From Opitutia bacterium (GTDB lineage Bacteria > Verrucomicrobiota > Verrucomicrobiia > Opitutales > UBA953): DNA of 64,000 bases. Numbering within the stretch: position 1 is the stretch's first letter; each line of letters begins with the position of its first letter. Both the position numbers and the translations under genes were made by a program. The stretch lies in NCBI GenBank assembly GCA_947453335.1, contig CANGFP010000002.1, positions 276,510-340,509 of the forward strand. The letters are read 5' to 3'. The notes beneath the pieces are model-generated. The model did no database searches and was not told where the DNA came from. It saw only the letters and a program-made list of their open reading frames with translations. This document shows, in pieces, positions 9,399 to 19,052 of the stretch.

Positions 9399-10234
9399 GT
9401 TCCGCAGGTCAGCCGGGCCAAGGGTCGTCCGCGATGGCGACGGGTATCCGTCCACGCGGCGAAGGCGCTGCCGTCGGCCAGCTTGAGGGCCGCCGAGAGG
9501 AACCGGGCCCACCACGACAGGCGGTAGCCCAGTCGGTCGTAGAGGGCGGCGACCTCGGCTTGGATCTCGTGGGCGCGCGGGTTGACGTATGCCGAGAACT
9601 GGTCGGCCGTCTTGGACTGCTCGTGCATCCGGAAGGCCCAGCAGTAGTGGGCGAAGCGGCGCGGGTAATGCCCCCGCGCCATGAACCGCAGCCACAGGTC
9701 GATATCCATCGCGTACCGGAGGTCCGGCGAGAATCCCCCGACCGACCGGAAGAGTTCGGCGGAGAAGAAGCTGCTTGGCCCGCAGACGGTGATGGGCGCA
9801 TCGGGGCGACGGAGCCAAGCAGGCTGGTCGGTCGGTCCACGGAAGCAGGCGAGGACGTCGAGGGCGGCGGTCGTGCGCACGAAGTCGCCGGAGGCCCAGG
9901 CGTGTCGCCCGTCGGCGAGCGCCGCCTTGGCCGCAGCGAGCGTGCCGGGAAGCAGGATATCGTCGGCGTTGAGCCAGACGAAATAACAGCCGCGGGCGCG
10001 GGCGAAGCCCTTGTTGAAGGCGTCGCTTTGGCCGCGGTCGGGTTCGCTCACCCACCACGCCAGCCGCGGCGCGTACTCCTTCAGGATCCCGACGGTCCCG
10101 TCCGTGCTCCCGCCGTCGACGACGATGAGCTCGAAGTCCTGGCAAGACTGCCCTAGGACCGAATCCAGCGCCGTGCGCAGGAACCGTCCGTAGTTATAGC
10201 TGGCGATGACGACGGTGAAGCAAGGTGCGTCCAT
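9395..10234 (-). CDS. Glycosyltransferase family 2
   Basis: FTVVIASYNYGRFLRTALDSVLGQSCQDFELIVVDGGSTDGTVGIL; WLNADD. Confidence 0.92.
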   Translation of the reverse strand: MDAPCFTVVIASYNYGRFLRTALDSVLGQSCQDFELIVVDGGSTDGTVGILKEYAPRLAWWVSEPDRGQSDAFNKGFARARGCYFVWLNADDILLPGTLAAAKAALADGRHAWASGDFVRTTAALDVLACFRGPTDQPAWLRRPDAPITVCGPSSFFSAELFRSVGGFSPDLRYAMDIDLWLRFMARGHYPRRFAHYCWAFRMHEQSKTADQFSAYVNPRAHEIQAEVAALYDRLGYRLSWWARFLSAALKLADGSAFAAWTDTRRHRGRPLARLTCGT

Positions 10235-11489
10235 CGGAGGGCGGGTTGAGGGTGGCCGCGGCCGCGGTTTCGGCGAAGGCGCGGAAGTTGAACAGGATGA
10301 AGAGGGCGAGGCCGATGACCACGTAGGTGGAGGCGAGCCAGCCGCCGGAGATCGAGTAGACCAAGGCGTAGTTGAACGGAACCAGGATCACGGCCTTCTG
10401 GTCGACCTCGCCGGGCGCGAAGAACACGCGGGCGGCGGCGTAGAGCAGCGCCAGCCAGATCAGCACCGTCAGCACGACGCCGAGCTTCAGCACCGGCGTC
10501 AGCGTGCTGTAGTGGAGCCCTGTGGTGATGACCTTCATCGGCGCGCCGGTGTCCGGGTCGTACCCGTTCATCAGGAAGCCGGTGCCCAGGCCGTTGCCGA
10601 GCACCCACCCACGCGGGGTCATCTGGTCGCGGAACTCGTCGAACTCCTCGTTGCGGCCCGTGGAGTCGGCGATGCTTTCGATGCCGCGCGCGTCGGTGAT
10701 CGAATCCAACATGTAGTACCCGCCCAGGCCCATGAGCGGAAGGACCATGAAGAGCCACACGGTGAAACCGGTGGCGAAGGATCCCATCGCGCGCCGCAGC
10801 AGGAGGAGCAGGAGCTGGCCGAAGAGCAGGAAGAAGGCGATGGCGATGGACCGGGTGAGCGTGAAGTAGGCGACGAGGCCGACCATGCCCACCGAGAGCA
10901 CCGGCAGGAGCAGGCCGAGCCGGAAGACGACCTGCAACGGCACCAGGAAGAGCAGCGGGCCGATGACGTAGAAGAGGCTGATGCTGACGACGCGGTTGCT
11001 GGCGTCGGCGTCGATCTGCACGTAACCGAAGCGCATGAGCAGGATGTTCGCGGCGCCCATCAGCACGCAGCACCAGGAGACCCGTGAGACGAGCGTGCGC
11101 AGGGATTCGAACGAGGCCTCGCCCAGCTTCAGGCCGAAGGCCACCGACAGGAAGAGCAGGCCGTCGAGGATGAGCTCGCGCCAGCCGAGCGGCCAGGCGT
11201 TCTCCCCGTTGCGGGTCAGGTACGTGACGGCGAAGCCGTAGACCATCAGGGCGAGGGCCCACTTGGAGGTGCCGCGCCAAGCGCTCCGGAGGAAGAGGTA
11301 CGGCACCGCCACCAGCAGCATGATCGCGCCGAAGACGACGTCTCCGTAGTACGGCAGGACGGCCTTCACCCATTGCGTCGGCATCGTGAGGATGACGTAC
11401 GCCGCGGCCAGGACCCAGGTCGTCACGACGCCGACGGGTACGAGCTTGCGCGCGGTGGGCGGGACGGACGGCGGGGGCGGCGGGCGCAT
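10194..11489 (-). CDS. O-antigen polymerase-like (Wzy-type) polytopic membrane protein
   Basis: 431-aa hydrophobic protein in EPS operon; overlaps the GT2 start by about 41 nt. Confidence 0.65.
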   Translation of the reverse strand: MRPPPPPSVPPTARKLVPVGVVTTWVLAAAYVILTMPTQWVKAVLPYYGDVVFGAIMLLVAVPYLFLRSAWRGTSKWALALMVYGFAVTYLTRNGENAWPLGWRELILDGLLFLSVAFGLKLGEASFESLRTLVSRVSWCCVLMGAANILLMRFGYVQIDADASNRVVSISLFYVIGPLLFLVPLQVVFRLGLLLPVLSVGMVGLVAYFTLTRSIAIAFFLLFGQLLLLLLRRAMGSFATGFTVWLFMVLPLMGLGGYYMLDSITDARGIESIADSTGRNEEFDEFRDQMTPRGWVLGNGLGTGFLMNGYDPDTGAPMKVITTGLHYSTLTPVLKLGVVLTVLIWLALLYAAARVFFAPGEVDQKAVILVPFNYALVYSISGGWLASTYVVIGLALFILFNFRAFAETAAAATLNPPSDGRTLLHRRHRQL

Positions 11490-11492
11490 GGG

Positions 11493-12365
11493 TCAGAAGG
11501 TTCGGCCGAGCACGGTGACGGCGGGGGCGGTGCGGAGGCGCTCCTCGAGGAACGGCAGGTCGCGGCAATAGAGGGTGTTGTGCGGACCTGGACGGTCCAG
11601 GGGGAGCAGGCGCCGCGCGAACGGGTCGTAGGCGCAGGCACGGAAGCCCGCCGCCAGCAGTTCGTCGTGCAGCGCGAGTTCGTCGTAGCCGTAGCCCCGG
11701 CCGAGGCCGTTGAGCTCCACGATGAGCGCGCGCAAGGCCGGGTCCGCCAACAGGCGGCGCGCCCCACGGAAGACCTCGGTCTCGAAACCTTCGACATCGA
11801 CCTTCAGCAGCAGCGGCGTCTCCGCGAGGTCGGCGTCCAACGTGACCACGGGCACCTCGATCCCGGCCGGCTCGCCCGGCAAGGCCACATGGTTCATCGC
11901 GTCCAGGCCCTGGCTCATGCGCAGGACGCCGGGCGCGGCGCCGACCGCGGCGGCGACGAGACGGGAGCGGGCGTCGGCGGCCGCGTTGAGGGCGAGGTTG
12001 TCGCGCAGCAGGGCGAAGGTCGCGGGGACCGGCTCGTAGCTGACGGTGCGGGCCCCGCGCGCGCCGCGCGCGAGGACGGTGTAGCTGCCCAGGTTGGCGC
12101 CGACGTCGGCGAAGAGGTCGTCCGGGCGGAGCAGATGCAGCAGGAAGGCCATGTCCTCGAACTCGTGCAGGCCGGCGTAGTAGTTGCCGGTGAGTCCGCC
12201 CCAACCGGAACGCAGCCAGAGCTTCGCGCCGCCGACCCACGCGTACCGCCGACGGCCGGGCCGCAGACGCGACGCGCACTGCCACCAGAGGAACCGCGGG
12301 AACGCGATCCAGGGCCGGCCGCGCAACAGCGGATGCCCGAGGAGGAAGCGCAAGGTGGGGTGCAT
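11493..12365 (-). CDS. FkbM family methyltransferase
   Basis: LFADVGANLGSYTVLARGARGARTVSYEPVPATFALLRDNLALN; LLKVDVEGFETEVFRGA. Confidence 0.88.
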   Translation of the reverse strand: MHPTLRFLLGHPLLRGRPWIAFPRFLWWQCASRLRPGRRRYAWVGGAKLWLRSGWGGLTGNYYAGLHEFEDMAFLLHLLRPDDLFADVGANLGSYTVLARGARGARTVSYEPVPATFALLRDNLALNAAADARSRLVAAAVGAAPGVLRMSQGLDAMNHVALPGEPAGIEVPVVTLDADLAETPLLLKVDVEGFETEVFRGARRLLADPALRALIVELNGLGRGYGYDELALHDELLAAGFRACAYDPFARRLLPLDRPGPHNTLYCRDLPFLEERLRTAPAVTVLGRTF

Positions 12366-12367
12366 CT

Positions 12368-13711
12368 TCAGCGGGTCTTCTTGAGGCGAGGCCCGCCCAC
12401 GGCGTCGACGAACAGCACGCGCGTCGGGACCTTGTGGGCCGCGAGCGCCCGGCGGCAGGCCGCGCGGATCGACGCGCGCAGGGCTTCCTGATCCGCGGCG
12501 GGCGCGGCGACGACGTCCGCCACGACGGCCTGGCCGATGAGCGCGTGCGCCTCTCCGCGGACGCGGCAATCCACGACCGCCGGGACGCCGAGGATGACGG
12601 CTTCGACCTCCGCCGGCATCAGCTTCTCGCCGCCGACGTTGATGGCCTCGCCGAGGCGTCCGAGGATGCGCAGCGTGCCGTCGGGCCCGAGCTCGACCTT
12701 GTCGCCGGTCCGGAACCAACCGTCGGCGGTGAACCTGTCCGCGCCCTCCTGCGGATTGAGGTAGCCGTCGATCTGCGTGCGGCTGCGGAGCCAGAGTTCC
12801 GCGTCGACGACCTTCCACTCGAGGAGGGGGTCGGCGAAGCGGATGAAGGTCGACGAGGCGTCAGGGCTCTCCGTGCGGGCGATGCCGGTCTCGCTCGTCC
12901 CGAAGGTCTGGATGAAGCGGACGGCCGGAAAGGCGCGGCGCAGACGCCCAAGCAACCCCTCGGGCATCGGTTCGGTGCCGTAGGTGATGACGCGCAAGGC
13001 GCCAAGGTCGCGCGTGCCTGCCTCACCCGAAGCGAGCAGGAGGTTGAGGAACGTCGGGGACGCGGGCAGCACCGCCACGCGATGGCGAGCCATCGCCGCC
13101 GCCACGACGGGCGGGGAGCGGTCCGCCGGGACGACCAAGGTGGACCCGGCCGCCAAGGTCGCGAACAAGGTGTTCAGGCCGCCGATGTGGTCGAAGCCGA
13201 GCAGGGCCAGGACGGGGAGCCGGTTCGGGCGGCGGCCGGCGAAGGTGTCGAGCAACACGGTCAGGTCCTGCACCATGGCCTTGGGCCGGCCGCTCGTGCC
13301 GCTCGAGAAAAGCACGAGTCCGGCATGCCCGCGCTCCCGCAGACGCAGGAAGGCCGGATGCACGGACGGCTCCGACATCCGCGGCAGGAGCTTCCAGCCG
13401 AAGCCGGCGACGGTGACGATCCATTGCGCACCGACCTCCGCGAGCTTGCCAGGGTGCTCGGCGAGGTTGCCGGCCAAGGGCGCCACCGCATGCCCCTCCG
13501 CGGCCAAGGCGAACAGCCAGGCCACCGCCGCTGGCTCGTGTTCGCCGACGAGGGCGAAGACACTGGGGCCATCCAAGGCCAAGGCGCGGATGTCGGCGCG
13601 CGCCGCCGCGGTCAGGCGTCCCAGTTCCGCATACGTGCAATCGCCCCACGGGCCGCGCAGCGCGAAACCGGCGGCACGCTCCTCAAGGCGCTGGACGAAC
13701 CAATCGGACAT
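12368..13711 (-). CDS. AMP-binding acyl-activating enzyme (class I adenylate-forming)
   Basis: LVLFSSGTSGRPKAMVQDL; TFGTSETG; WFRTGDKVELGPDGTLRILGRLGEAINVGGEKLMPAEVE; C-terminal KKTR. Confidence 0.88.
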   Translation of the reverse strand: MSDWFVQRLEERAAGFALRGPWGDCTYAELGRLTAAARADIRALALDGPSVFALVGEHEPAAVAWLFALAAEGHAVAPLAGNLAEHPGKLAEVGAQWIVTVAGFGWKLLPRMSEPSVHPAFLRLRERGHAGLVLFSSGTSGRPKAMVQDLTVLLDTFAGRRPNRLPVLALLGFDHIGGLNTLFATLAAGSTLVVPADRSPPVVAAAMARHRVAVLPASPTFLNLLLASGEAGTRDLGALRVITYGTEPMPEGLLGRLRRAFPAVRFIQTFGTSETGIARTESPDASSTFIRFADPLLEWKVVDAELWLRSRTQIDGYLNPQEGADRFTADGWFRTGDKVELGPDGTLRILGRLGEAINVGGEKLMPAEVEAVILGVPAVVDCRVRGEAHALIGQAVVADVVAAPAADQEALRASIRAACRRALAAHKVPTRVLFVDAVGGPRLKKTR

Positions 13712-14403
13712 CAGCCTAGTCGGGCAAGGTAACGAACCGTCCCGGTGGAGGATGGGGCGCCACCCCATTCTTCGGCCACGAAACCGACGGCTTCCGCGAG
13801 CGTCGTGCCGGACGGACGGCCGATGCGGACGTTCAACGCGGCGAGCTGGTCACGGCCGACCGCGCGCGTGAGGTCCGTGTCGACCGGGCCGAGGCCGACG
13901 GCGACGACGCGGACGCCATGCGGCTGGAGCTCGTTGGCGGCGACCTTGGTCAGGGCCTCGACGGCGGCCTTGCTCGCGACGTAGGCGGCTTCGCCCGAAA
14001 GGGCCAGCGGCACGGCGACGGAGGTAAGGTTGACGATCGTTCCGGCGCGCTGCCGCACCATGGCCTTGCCCACGGCCTGAAGGCAGTGGAACGCGCCGAG
14101 ATAGTTCACGCGCATGAGCATCTCCGCCTTCTTCGCGGGCGTCAGGAGCAGGGAATTCATGGAAGCGGCGCCGGCGTTGTTGACGAGCAGGTCGACGCGT
14201 CCGGAGGTCTCCAAGACCGCGGCCACCGCGGCCTGCACGGCGGCCTCGTCGCCGACATCGACGGCATGGGCGCGGAAGGCGGGATGCGCCAAGGCCTGGG
14301 GACCGCGCGCGAAGCCATGCACGGTCCAGCCGTCGCCCAGGAGGCTTTCGGCGAGGGCTCGGCCGAGGCCGCGCGAGGTTCCGGTGACAAGGGCGATGCG
14401 CAT
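13711..14403 (-). CDS. SDR family oxidoreductase (FabG-like)
   Basis: MRIALVTGTSRGLGRALAESLL; NNAGAAS; YVASKAAVEALTK. Confidence 0.9.
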   Translation of the reverse strand: MRIALVTGTSRGLGRALAESLLGDGWTVHGFARGPQALAHPAFRAHAVDVGDEAAVQAAVAAVLETSGRVDLLVNNAGAASMNSLLLTPAKKAEMLMRVNYLGAFHCLQAVGKAMVRQRAGTIVNLTSVAVPLALSGEAAYVASKAAVEALTKVAANELQPHGVRVVAVGLGPVDTDLTRAVGRDQLAALNVRIGRPSGTTLAEAVGFVAEEWGGAPSSTGTVRYLARLG

Positions 14404-14407
14404 GGGT

Positions 14408-14719
14408 TCAGGCTTGGGCGGCGGCGACGAGCTCGACGAGATGGTCGGCCAGCAGGCCGACGCGGCGGAAGGGAGAGGTCAGGCGGCTCATCGCGCGCTC
14501 GTCCGCGATGACGATCCGCACGCCGCACGCGCGATGGATGTCCTCCTCGAGGTCGGACATCAACGTGACGAGCCCGATGCTGTCGAGATGGGAGGCCTCC
14601 CCGAAAAGCCGCGTCTGCTCATCGGCCTGGGCCAAGGCGGGCTTGCCGAGTTCCGCGCCCAAACGGGCGAGGCGGAGCAGGATGAGCCGGACGGCGGCTT
14701 CGCGGTTGAAGACGGACAT
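14408..14719 (-). CDS. Acyl carrier protein
   Basis: 103 aa; EASHLDSIGLVTLMSDLEEDI fits an ACP phosphopantetheine site (DSI). Confidence 0.75.
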   Translation of the reverse strand: MSVFNREAAVRLILLRLARLGAELGKPALAQADEQTRLFGEASHLDSIGLVTLMSDLEEDIHRACGVRIVIADERAMSRLTSPFRRVGLLADHLVELVAAAQA

Positions 14720-14721
14720 GT

Positions 14722-15948
14722 TCAGGAAAGTCGGCGGCCGACGGACTCAAGGGTGGCGACGAAGCGGGCGGCGAGGTCGGCGCGGGCGAAACTCGTCTCG
14801 GCCAAGACGCGGGCGGCCGCGCCCGCGCGGGCGCGGCGGACGGGATCCGCCGCGAGGGCCTGCAACGCGTCGGCGAAGGCGGCAGGGTCGTTGGGCGGGA
14901 CGACGATGCCCGACCGCGAACGCTCGATCAGACCTGCCAGCCAGCCGGGGTAGTTGTTGACGATCGGGATGCCGGCCGCGGCGTAGTCGAAGAACTTGTT
15001 GGGGGAGGTCCCGTCGGAGAAGGCCGGCACGTCCTTCAGCACCATGAGGCCGCAGTCCAAGGACGCGGTGATGGCGCCAAGGCGATGCTTCGGAACCGGA
15101 TCGAAGAAGAGGCAGTTGCCGAGACCCTCCCGAGCCGCCACGGCGCGCAAGCGGTCCTTTTCCTTGCCGTCGCCGATGAACGCCAGCTTCACCCGCGCGT
15201 CGCCGCGTCGCCGCAGCTCGCGGGCGACCTCAAGCAACGCGTCCAGCCCGTTGGCGGGGCCGTGCGCGCCGGTGAAGCCGGCGACGAAATCGCCGGGTTG
15301 CACGCCCGGGAGGTCCAATGGCGCACGGAGGCGCGGATGGAAGATCTCCAGGTCGCTGCCGTTGGGGATCAAGGCCACCTCGCGGCCGCGGGGAGCGCGG
15401 CGCGCGATGCCGGCGACGATGCCCGGCGACAGCCCGACGCAGGCGTCGGCCCCGCGGTAGGCGGCCCATTCCAGACCCGACATGCCCGCGAGGAGCAGCG
15501 GGTTCCGCACGCCGAGCGCGCGCGGGAGCTCAGGCCAGAGGTCGCGGACTTCGAAGACGAACGGCTTGCCGCGCAACCAACGGGCGGCGAGGCCCGGCAG
15601 GGCCGCGGTCAAGGGCGTCGACGTGGCGAAGACGAGGTCGCAGGGCTCGGACAAGGCGAACCGCAGCGAAAGCCAGGCGAACCGGACGAAGGCGAGCCCG
15701 CGACGCGGCAACGGATCGCGGTTCGAATAGGCCAAGGGCAAGGAGACGACGTCGATGCCGTCGACGTCGCCGCGCGACCAGCCCGCGCGTCCGTCCCACG
15801 GCAAGTCCAGGCCGGAATGGGCGTGCGCGCCGCAGACCATCGTCACCTGGTGGCCGCGGGCGACCAAGGCGCGGGCGAACTCGTACGAGCGCGTGCCGCC
15901 GGACCCCTGGGGCGTGGCGAAGTGCTGATGGAAATACAGGACGCGCAT
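14722..15948 (-). CDS. Glycosyltransferase family 4 (WbuB-like)
   Basis: MRVLYFHQHFATPQGSGGTRSYEFARALVARGHQVTMVCG; FSDGTSPNKFFDYAAAGIPIV. Confidence 0.88.
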   Translation of the reverse strand: MRVLYFHQHFATPQGSGGTRSYEFARALVARGHQVTMVCGAHAHSGLDLPWDGRAGWSRGDVDGIDVVSLPLAYSNRDPLPRRGLAFVRFAWLSLRFALSEPCDLVFATSTPLTAALPGLAARWLRGKPFVFEVRDLWPELPRALGVRNPLLLAGMSGLEWAAYRGADACVGLSPGIVAGIARRAPRGREVALIPNGSDLEIFHPRLRAPLDLPGVQPGDFVAGFTGAHGPANGLDALLEVARELRRRGDARVKLAFIGDGKEKDRLRAVAAREGLGNCLFFDPVPKHRLGAITASLDCGLMVLKDVPAFSDGTSPNKFFDYAAAGIPIVNNYPGWLAGLIERSRSGIVVPPNDPAAFADALQALAADPVRRARAGAAARVLAETSFARADLAARFVATLESVGRRLS

Positions 15949-15961
15949 GCGGCGGCGAGGC

Positions 15962-17113
15962 TCAGGCGAGGTCGCGTTCCAGGACGGCCCGGATGCGCGC
16001 CGCGGCGGTGCCGTCGCCGTACGGATTCTGCAGACGCGAGCGCCGTAGGTATTCCGCCGGGTCGTTGAGCAGCCGCTCCGTCTCCAGGCAGATGCGGGCC
16101 GGGTCGGTCCCGACCAAGGTGCATGTGCCGGCCGCGACCGCCTCGACGCGCTCCGTGGCGTTGCGCAGCACGAGGACGGGCTTGCCCAGCGAAGGGGCTT
16201 CCTCCTGCACGCCGCCGGAATCGGTCAGGATGACCGTGGCGCGGTCCATCAGCCAGACGAAGTCCTCGTAGCGGGCCGGCGGGATCAGCGCGATCCGTTG
16301 GTTCCGGCCAAGCAGGCGATGGACAGGCTCCTGCACCAAGGGGTTCAGGTGCACAGGATACAGCACCCCAAGGTCGGGGTTGCGGTCGGTCAGCTGCTGC
16401 AGGGCGAGGCAGATCTGCTCGAAGCCCTGCCCGAAGGATTCCCGGCGATGGCCGGTCACCAGCAACCACTTCGCCTTCGGGTCGTCGAGGTAACGGCGGG
16501 CGAAGTCCACCGGGATGCCCAGGCGGGCGACGACGTCGGCATCGGCCGTCCGGCCCTGCAGGCGTTCGCGCGTCCAAAGCAGCGCGTCGACGACCGTGTT
16601 CCCGGTGACCGTGCACGAGGCGTCGTCGACGGCCTCGCCAAGAAGGTTCTCGCGCGCCTGTTGGGTCGGGCAGAAGTTCCACCGCACGAGCGGGGCGGTG
16701 AGGCGCCGGTTCATCTCCTCGGGATACGGGGAACGCATGTCGTCCGTGCGCAGGCCGGCTTCGACGTGGCCGATCGGGATGTTCGCGTAGAACGCCGCCA
16801 GGGCCGAGCCGAGGACGGTGGTGGTGTCGCCTTGGACCAGTACGGCGTCGGGACGGGCCATGCTCAGCCAGGAGTGGACCGACGTCAGGACGCGCGCGGT
16901 CAGGTCCGGCAGGCCTTGGCCGGGCTGCATGAGGTTGAGGTCGACGTCGGGGCGGAGGCCGAAGACGGCCAAGGTCTGGTCGAGCATCTGGCGATGCTGC
17001 GCGGTCGCGACCAGGACGGGACGCAACCGCTTCGAGCGCATCAGCTCGAAGTAGAGCGGGGCCATCTTGATGCACTCCGGACGGGTGCCGACGATCAGGG
17101 CGACGGTGCGCAT
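15962..17113 (-). CDS. wecB: UDP-N-acetylglucosamine 2-epimerase (non-hydrolysing)
   Basis: MRTVALIVGTRPECIKMAPL; VQGDTTTVLGSALAAFYANIPIGHVEAGLRT; VLTDSGGVQEEAPSLGKPVLVLRNATERVE. Confidence 0.95.
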   Translation of the reverse strand: MRTVALIVGTRPECIKMAPLYFELMRSKRLRPVLVATAQHRQMLDQTLAVFGLRPDVDLNLMQPGQGLPDLTARVLTSVHSWLSMARPDAVLVQGDTTTVLGSALAAFYANIPIGHVEAGLRTDDMRSPYPEEMNRRLTAPLVRWNFCPTQQARENLLGEAVDDASCTVTGNTVVDALLWTRERLQGRTADADVVARLGIPVDFARRYLDDPKAKWLLVTGHRRESFGQGFEQICLALQQLTDRNPDLGVLYPVHLNPLVQEPVHRLLGRNQRIALIPPARYEDFVWLMDRATVILTDSGGVQEEAPSLGKPVLVLRNATERVEAVAAGTCTLVGTDPARICLETERLLNDPAEYLRRSRLQNPYGDGTAAARIRAVLERDLA

Positions 17114-17120
17114 GGTGGTT

Positions 17121-19049
17121 TCAGAGAGGGATGGCGGCGCCGTCGACGACGACGGCGGCGGGACGCAGCTCGACGCGGCAACCCAAGGCGGTGACGAAGA
17201 TCACGTCCGCGCCGCGGACGGCGAGGCGGCGAGTCCATGCGGCCTGACGGCGCCCGTAGCCGTCGGCGCGGAAGCCTTCGCCGGTGGAGGCCTCGCCCGT
17301 GAGCCAGGTTTCCTCGGCGGTTTCGGAACAGGCCAGTGAAAGCTGCTCCAGGCCGGCGCGGGTCCGGCCATGCCAACGGAGCTCGCATGACGCGTCGGCG
17401 CGCGGAGTGCGCACGCGGTCGACGACGACGAAGCCTTGCGGGAAGCGCAGGACCCGGCGCGTCCACTCGGCTCCGCCAAGGAGGGCCAGGCGGGCGCGGA
17501 AACCGGCCGGCTCGGGCTCGCGCGCGCACGTCGCCCAAGGCGACCAGAGGAACCGGCCGACCTTGCGCATCGCGCCGCGCCGGTCGACGGTGACGCCGTT
17601 GTGGTGGAGCGCCGACCCGAAGTCGTCGGCGCCGACGCCGCGATAGGAGAACGTGCCGCAGTCCTCGGCGATCCACTCGCCGTCCCAACGGAGGGAGACC
17701 TGGAGCTGGTCGGCGTGGCTCGGACGGGCGGACCAGCAGGTGGGGGCGCGGAAGAAGGCGACGCCGCGGAGATTGCGCAGCAACCCGACGCCGGCACGCG
17801 GGCGATCCACCTTGGAAGACCTTCCCGCGCGCCGCGCGGTGACCGGCATCGGCCCCAGCAGGAGCAGGGCGGCCTCGTCCCATGGCCCGGCCGGCAGGCG
17901 TTCGCCGAGGAACAAGGCCTGGGCGGCGCCGAGGGCCGGACGGAAGTCGTCCGCGGGCAGGCCGCTCAACGGGCAAAGATCGGCGCTGTCGTCGGCGCCA
18001 TAGCGCGGCACCGTGCCGTCCGTCTCCATGAGTTCGCCCAGGAACTCCGTGGCGAGGCAGACCTGGTCGCGCGCGTGCGGAGGCAGGCGTTCGCCTTCGG
18101 AACGCAGCACGACCTCCGCCCAGGTCATGAGCTGCAGGAACAGGCGGTGGTAGTTCGTCGAATGCTGGCTGAAGCCGCCGTCGGCGTCGACAAGGTCGTC
18201 GACCTGCGGGAACAGCGACTCGAGGCCTTGGTCGCGCCAACCCGCCGCGTCCGCGAGGTGCGGCCAGAGGGCGCCCGCCGTGTAGAGGCCGATGGCTTCG
18301 GCGACGCCGTGGTTGTTGCGCTGCGAACGGGCGTAGGAAAGGTGCGCGGAGATGCGGGCGGCGGTCGCGCCCGCGAAGCGAGCCGCCGCCAGGACGCGCG
18401 CATCGGTGGTCGCCGGATGGTCGCGGAAGGCCTGCAGCGCGTAGGCCACGGCGATGAGCCGGATCGACGCTTCCTGGCCGCACATCCATTGCGGGCCGCG
18501 GTTGGGCGGGTTGGCCGCCAGCCAATCCTCGAAGAGGAACCAGAAGCGCTCGACATGGCGCGCCTCACCGTCGAGGACCCAGGCGCGCACGAGCGGATAG
18601 ACCCAGGCGAAGCGGGACAGCTCCCACACGCCCTTGATGTCGACCGCGCCGGCGTCCGACAGCCTAGTCCAATGGACGTCCGCGCGGACGCTTTGCCCGT
18701 CGAGGACACTCGCCGACCAACGCGGACGGACGCCGGCGTCGACGAGGTCGCGGTTGAAGACGCGGAAGCGGCCATGCGCCAAGAGGTCCGCATCCGCGAC
18801 CGGCGAACGTCCGGTCGCAAGGGACCAGACGTCGAGGTGCGGCGCCAGGTAGGCGCGGTCGATCCTGGCGATGGGCAAACGCGGCGAGGTCCGACGCCAG
18901 CGCGAAGCGCAATCAGGCGGGACGGGGACGTCGGCCCAGGCCTGGAGCGGACAACGGCGTTCGAGCAGGCCGAACGCGCGTTCGGCCCGGAACCAGAGAC
19001 GCCGGGCGACCCAGGCGGGGCCGAGATGCATAAGGGCGGAGAGGTACAC
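17121..19049 (-). CDS. Heparinase II/III family (alginate lyase-like) protein
   Basis: 642 aa; SYARSQRNNHGVAEAIGLYTAGALWP, DGGFSQHSTNYHRLFLQ catalytic-type motifs. Confidence 0.88.
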   Translation of the reverse strand: MYLSALMHLGPAWVARRLWFRAERAFGLLERRCPLQAWADVPVPPDCASRWRRTSPRLPIARIDRAYLAPHLDVWSLATGRSPVADADLLAHGRFRVFNRDLVDAGVRPRWSASVLDGQSVRADVHWTRLSDAGAVDIKGVWELSRFAWVYPLVRAWVLDGEARHVERFWFLFEDWLAANPPNRGPQWMCGQEASIRLIAVAYALQAFRDHPATTDARVLAAARFAGATAARISAHLSYARSQRNNHGVAEAIGLYTAGALWPHLADAAGWRDQGLESLFPQVDDLVDADGGFSQHSTNYHRLFLQLMTWAEVVLRSEGERLPPHARDQVCLATEFLGELMETDGTVPRYGADDSADLCPLSGLPADDFRPALGAAQALFLGERLPAGPWDEAALLLLGPMPVTARRAGRSSKVDRPRAGVGLLRNLRGVAFFRAPTCWSARPSHADQLQVSLRWDGEWIAEDCGTFSYRGVGADDFGSALHHNGVTVDRRGAMRKVGRFLWSPWATCAREPEPAGFRARLALLGGAEWTRRVLRFPQGFVVVDRVRTPRADASCELRWHGRTRAGLEQLSLACSETAEETWLTGEASTGEGFRADGYGRRQAAWTRRLAVRGADVIFVTALGCRVELRPAAVVVDGAAIPL

Positions 19050-19052
19050 GGA

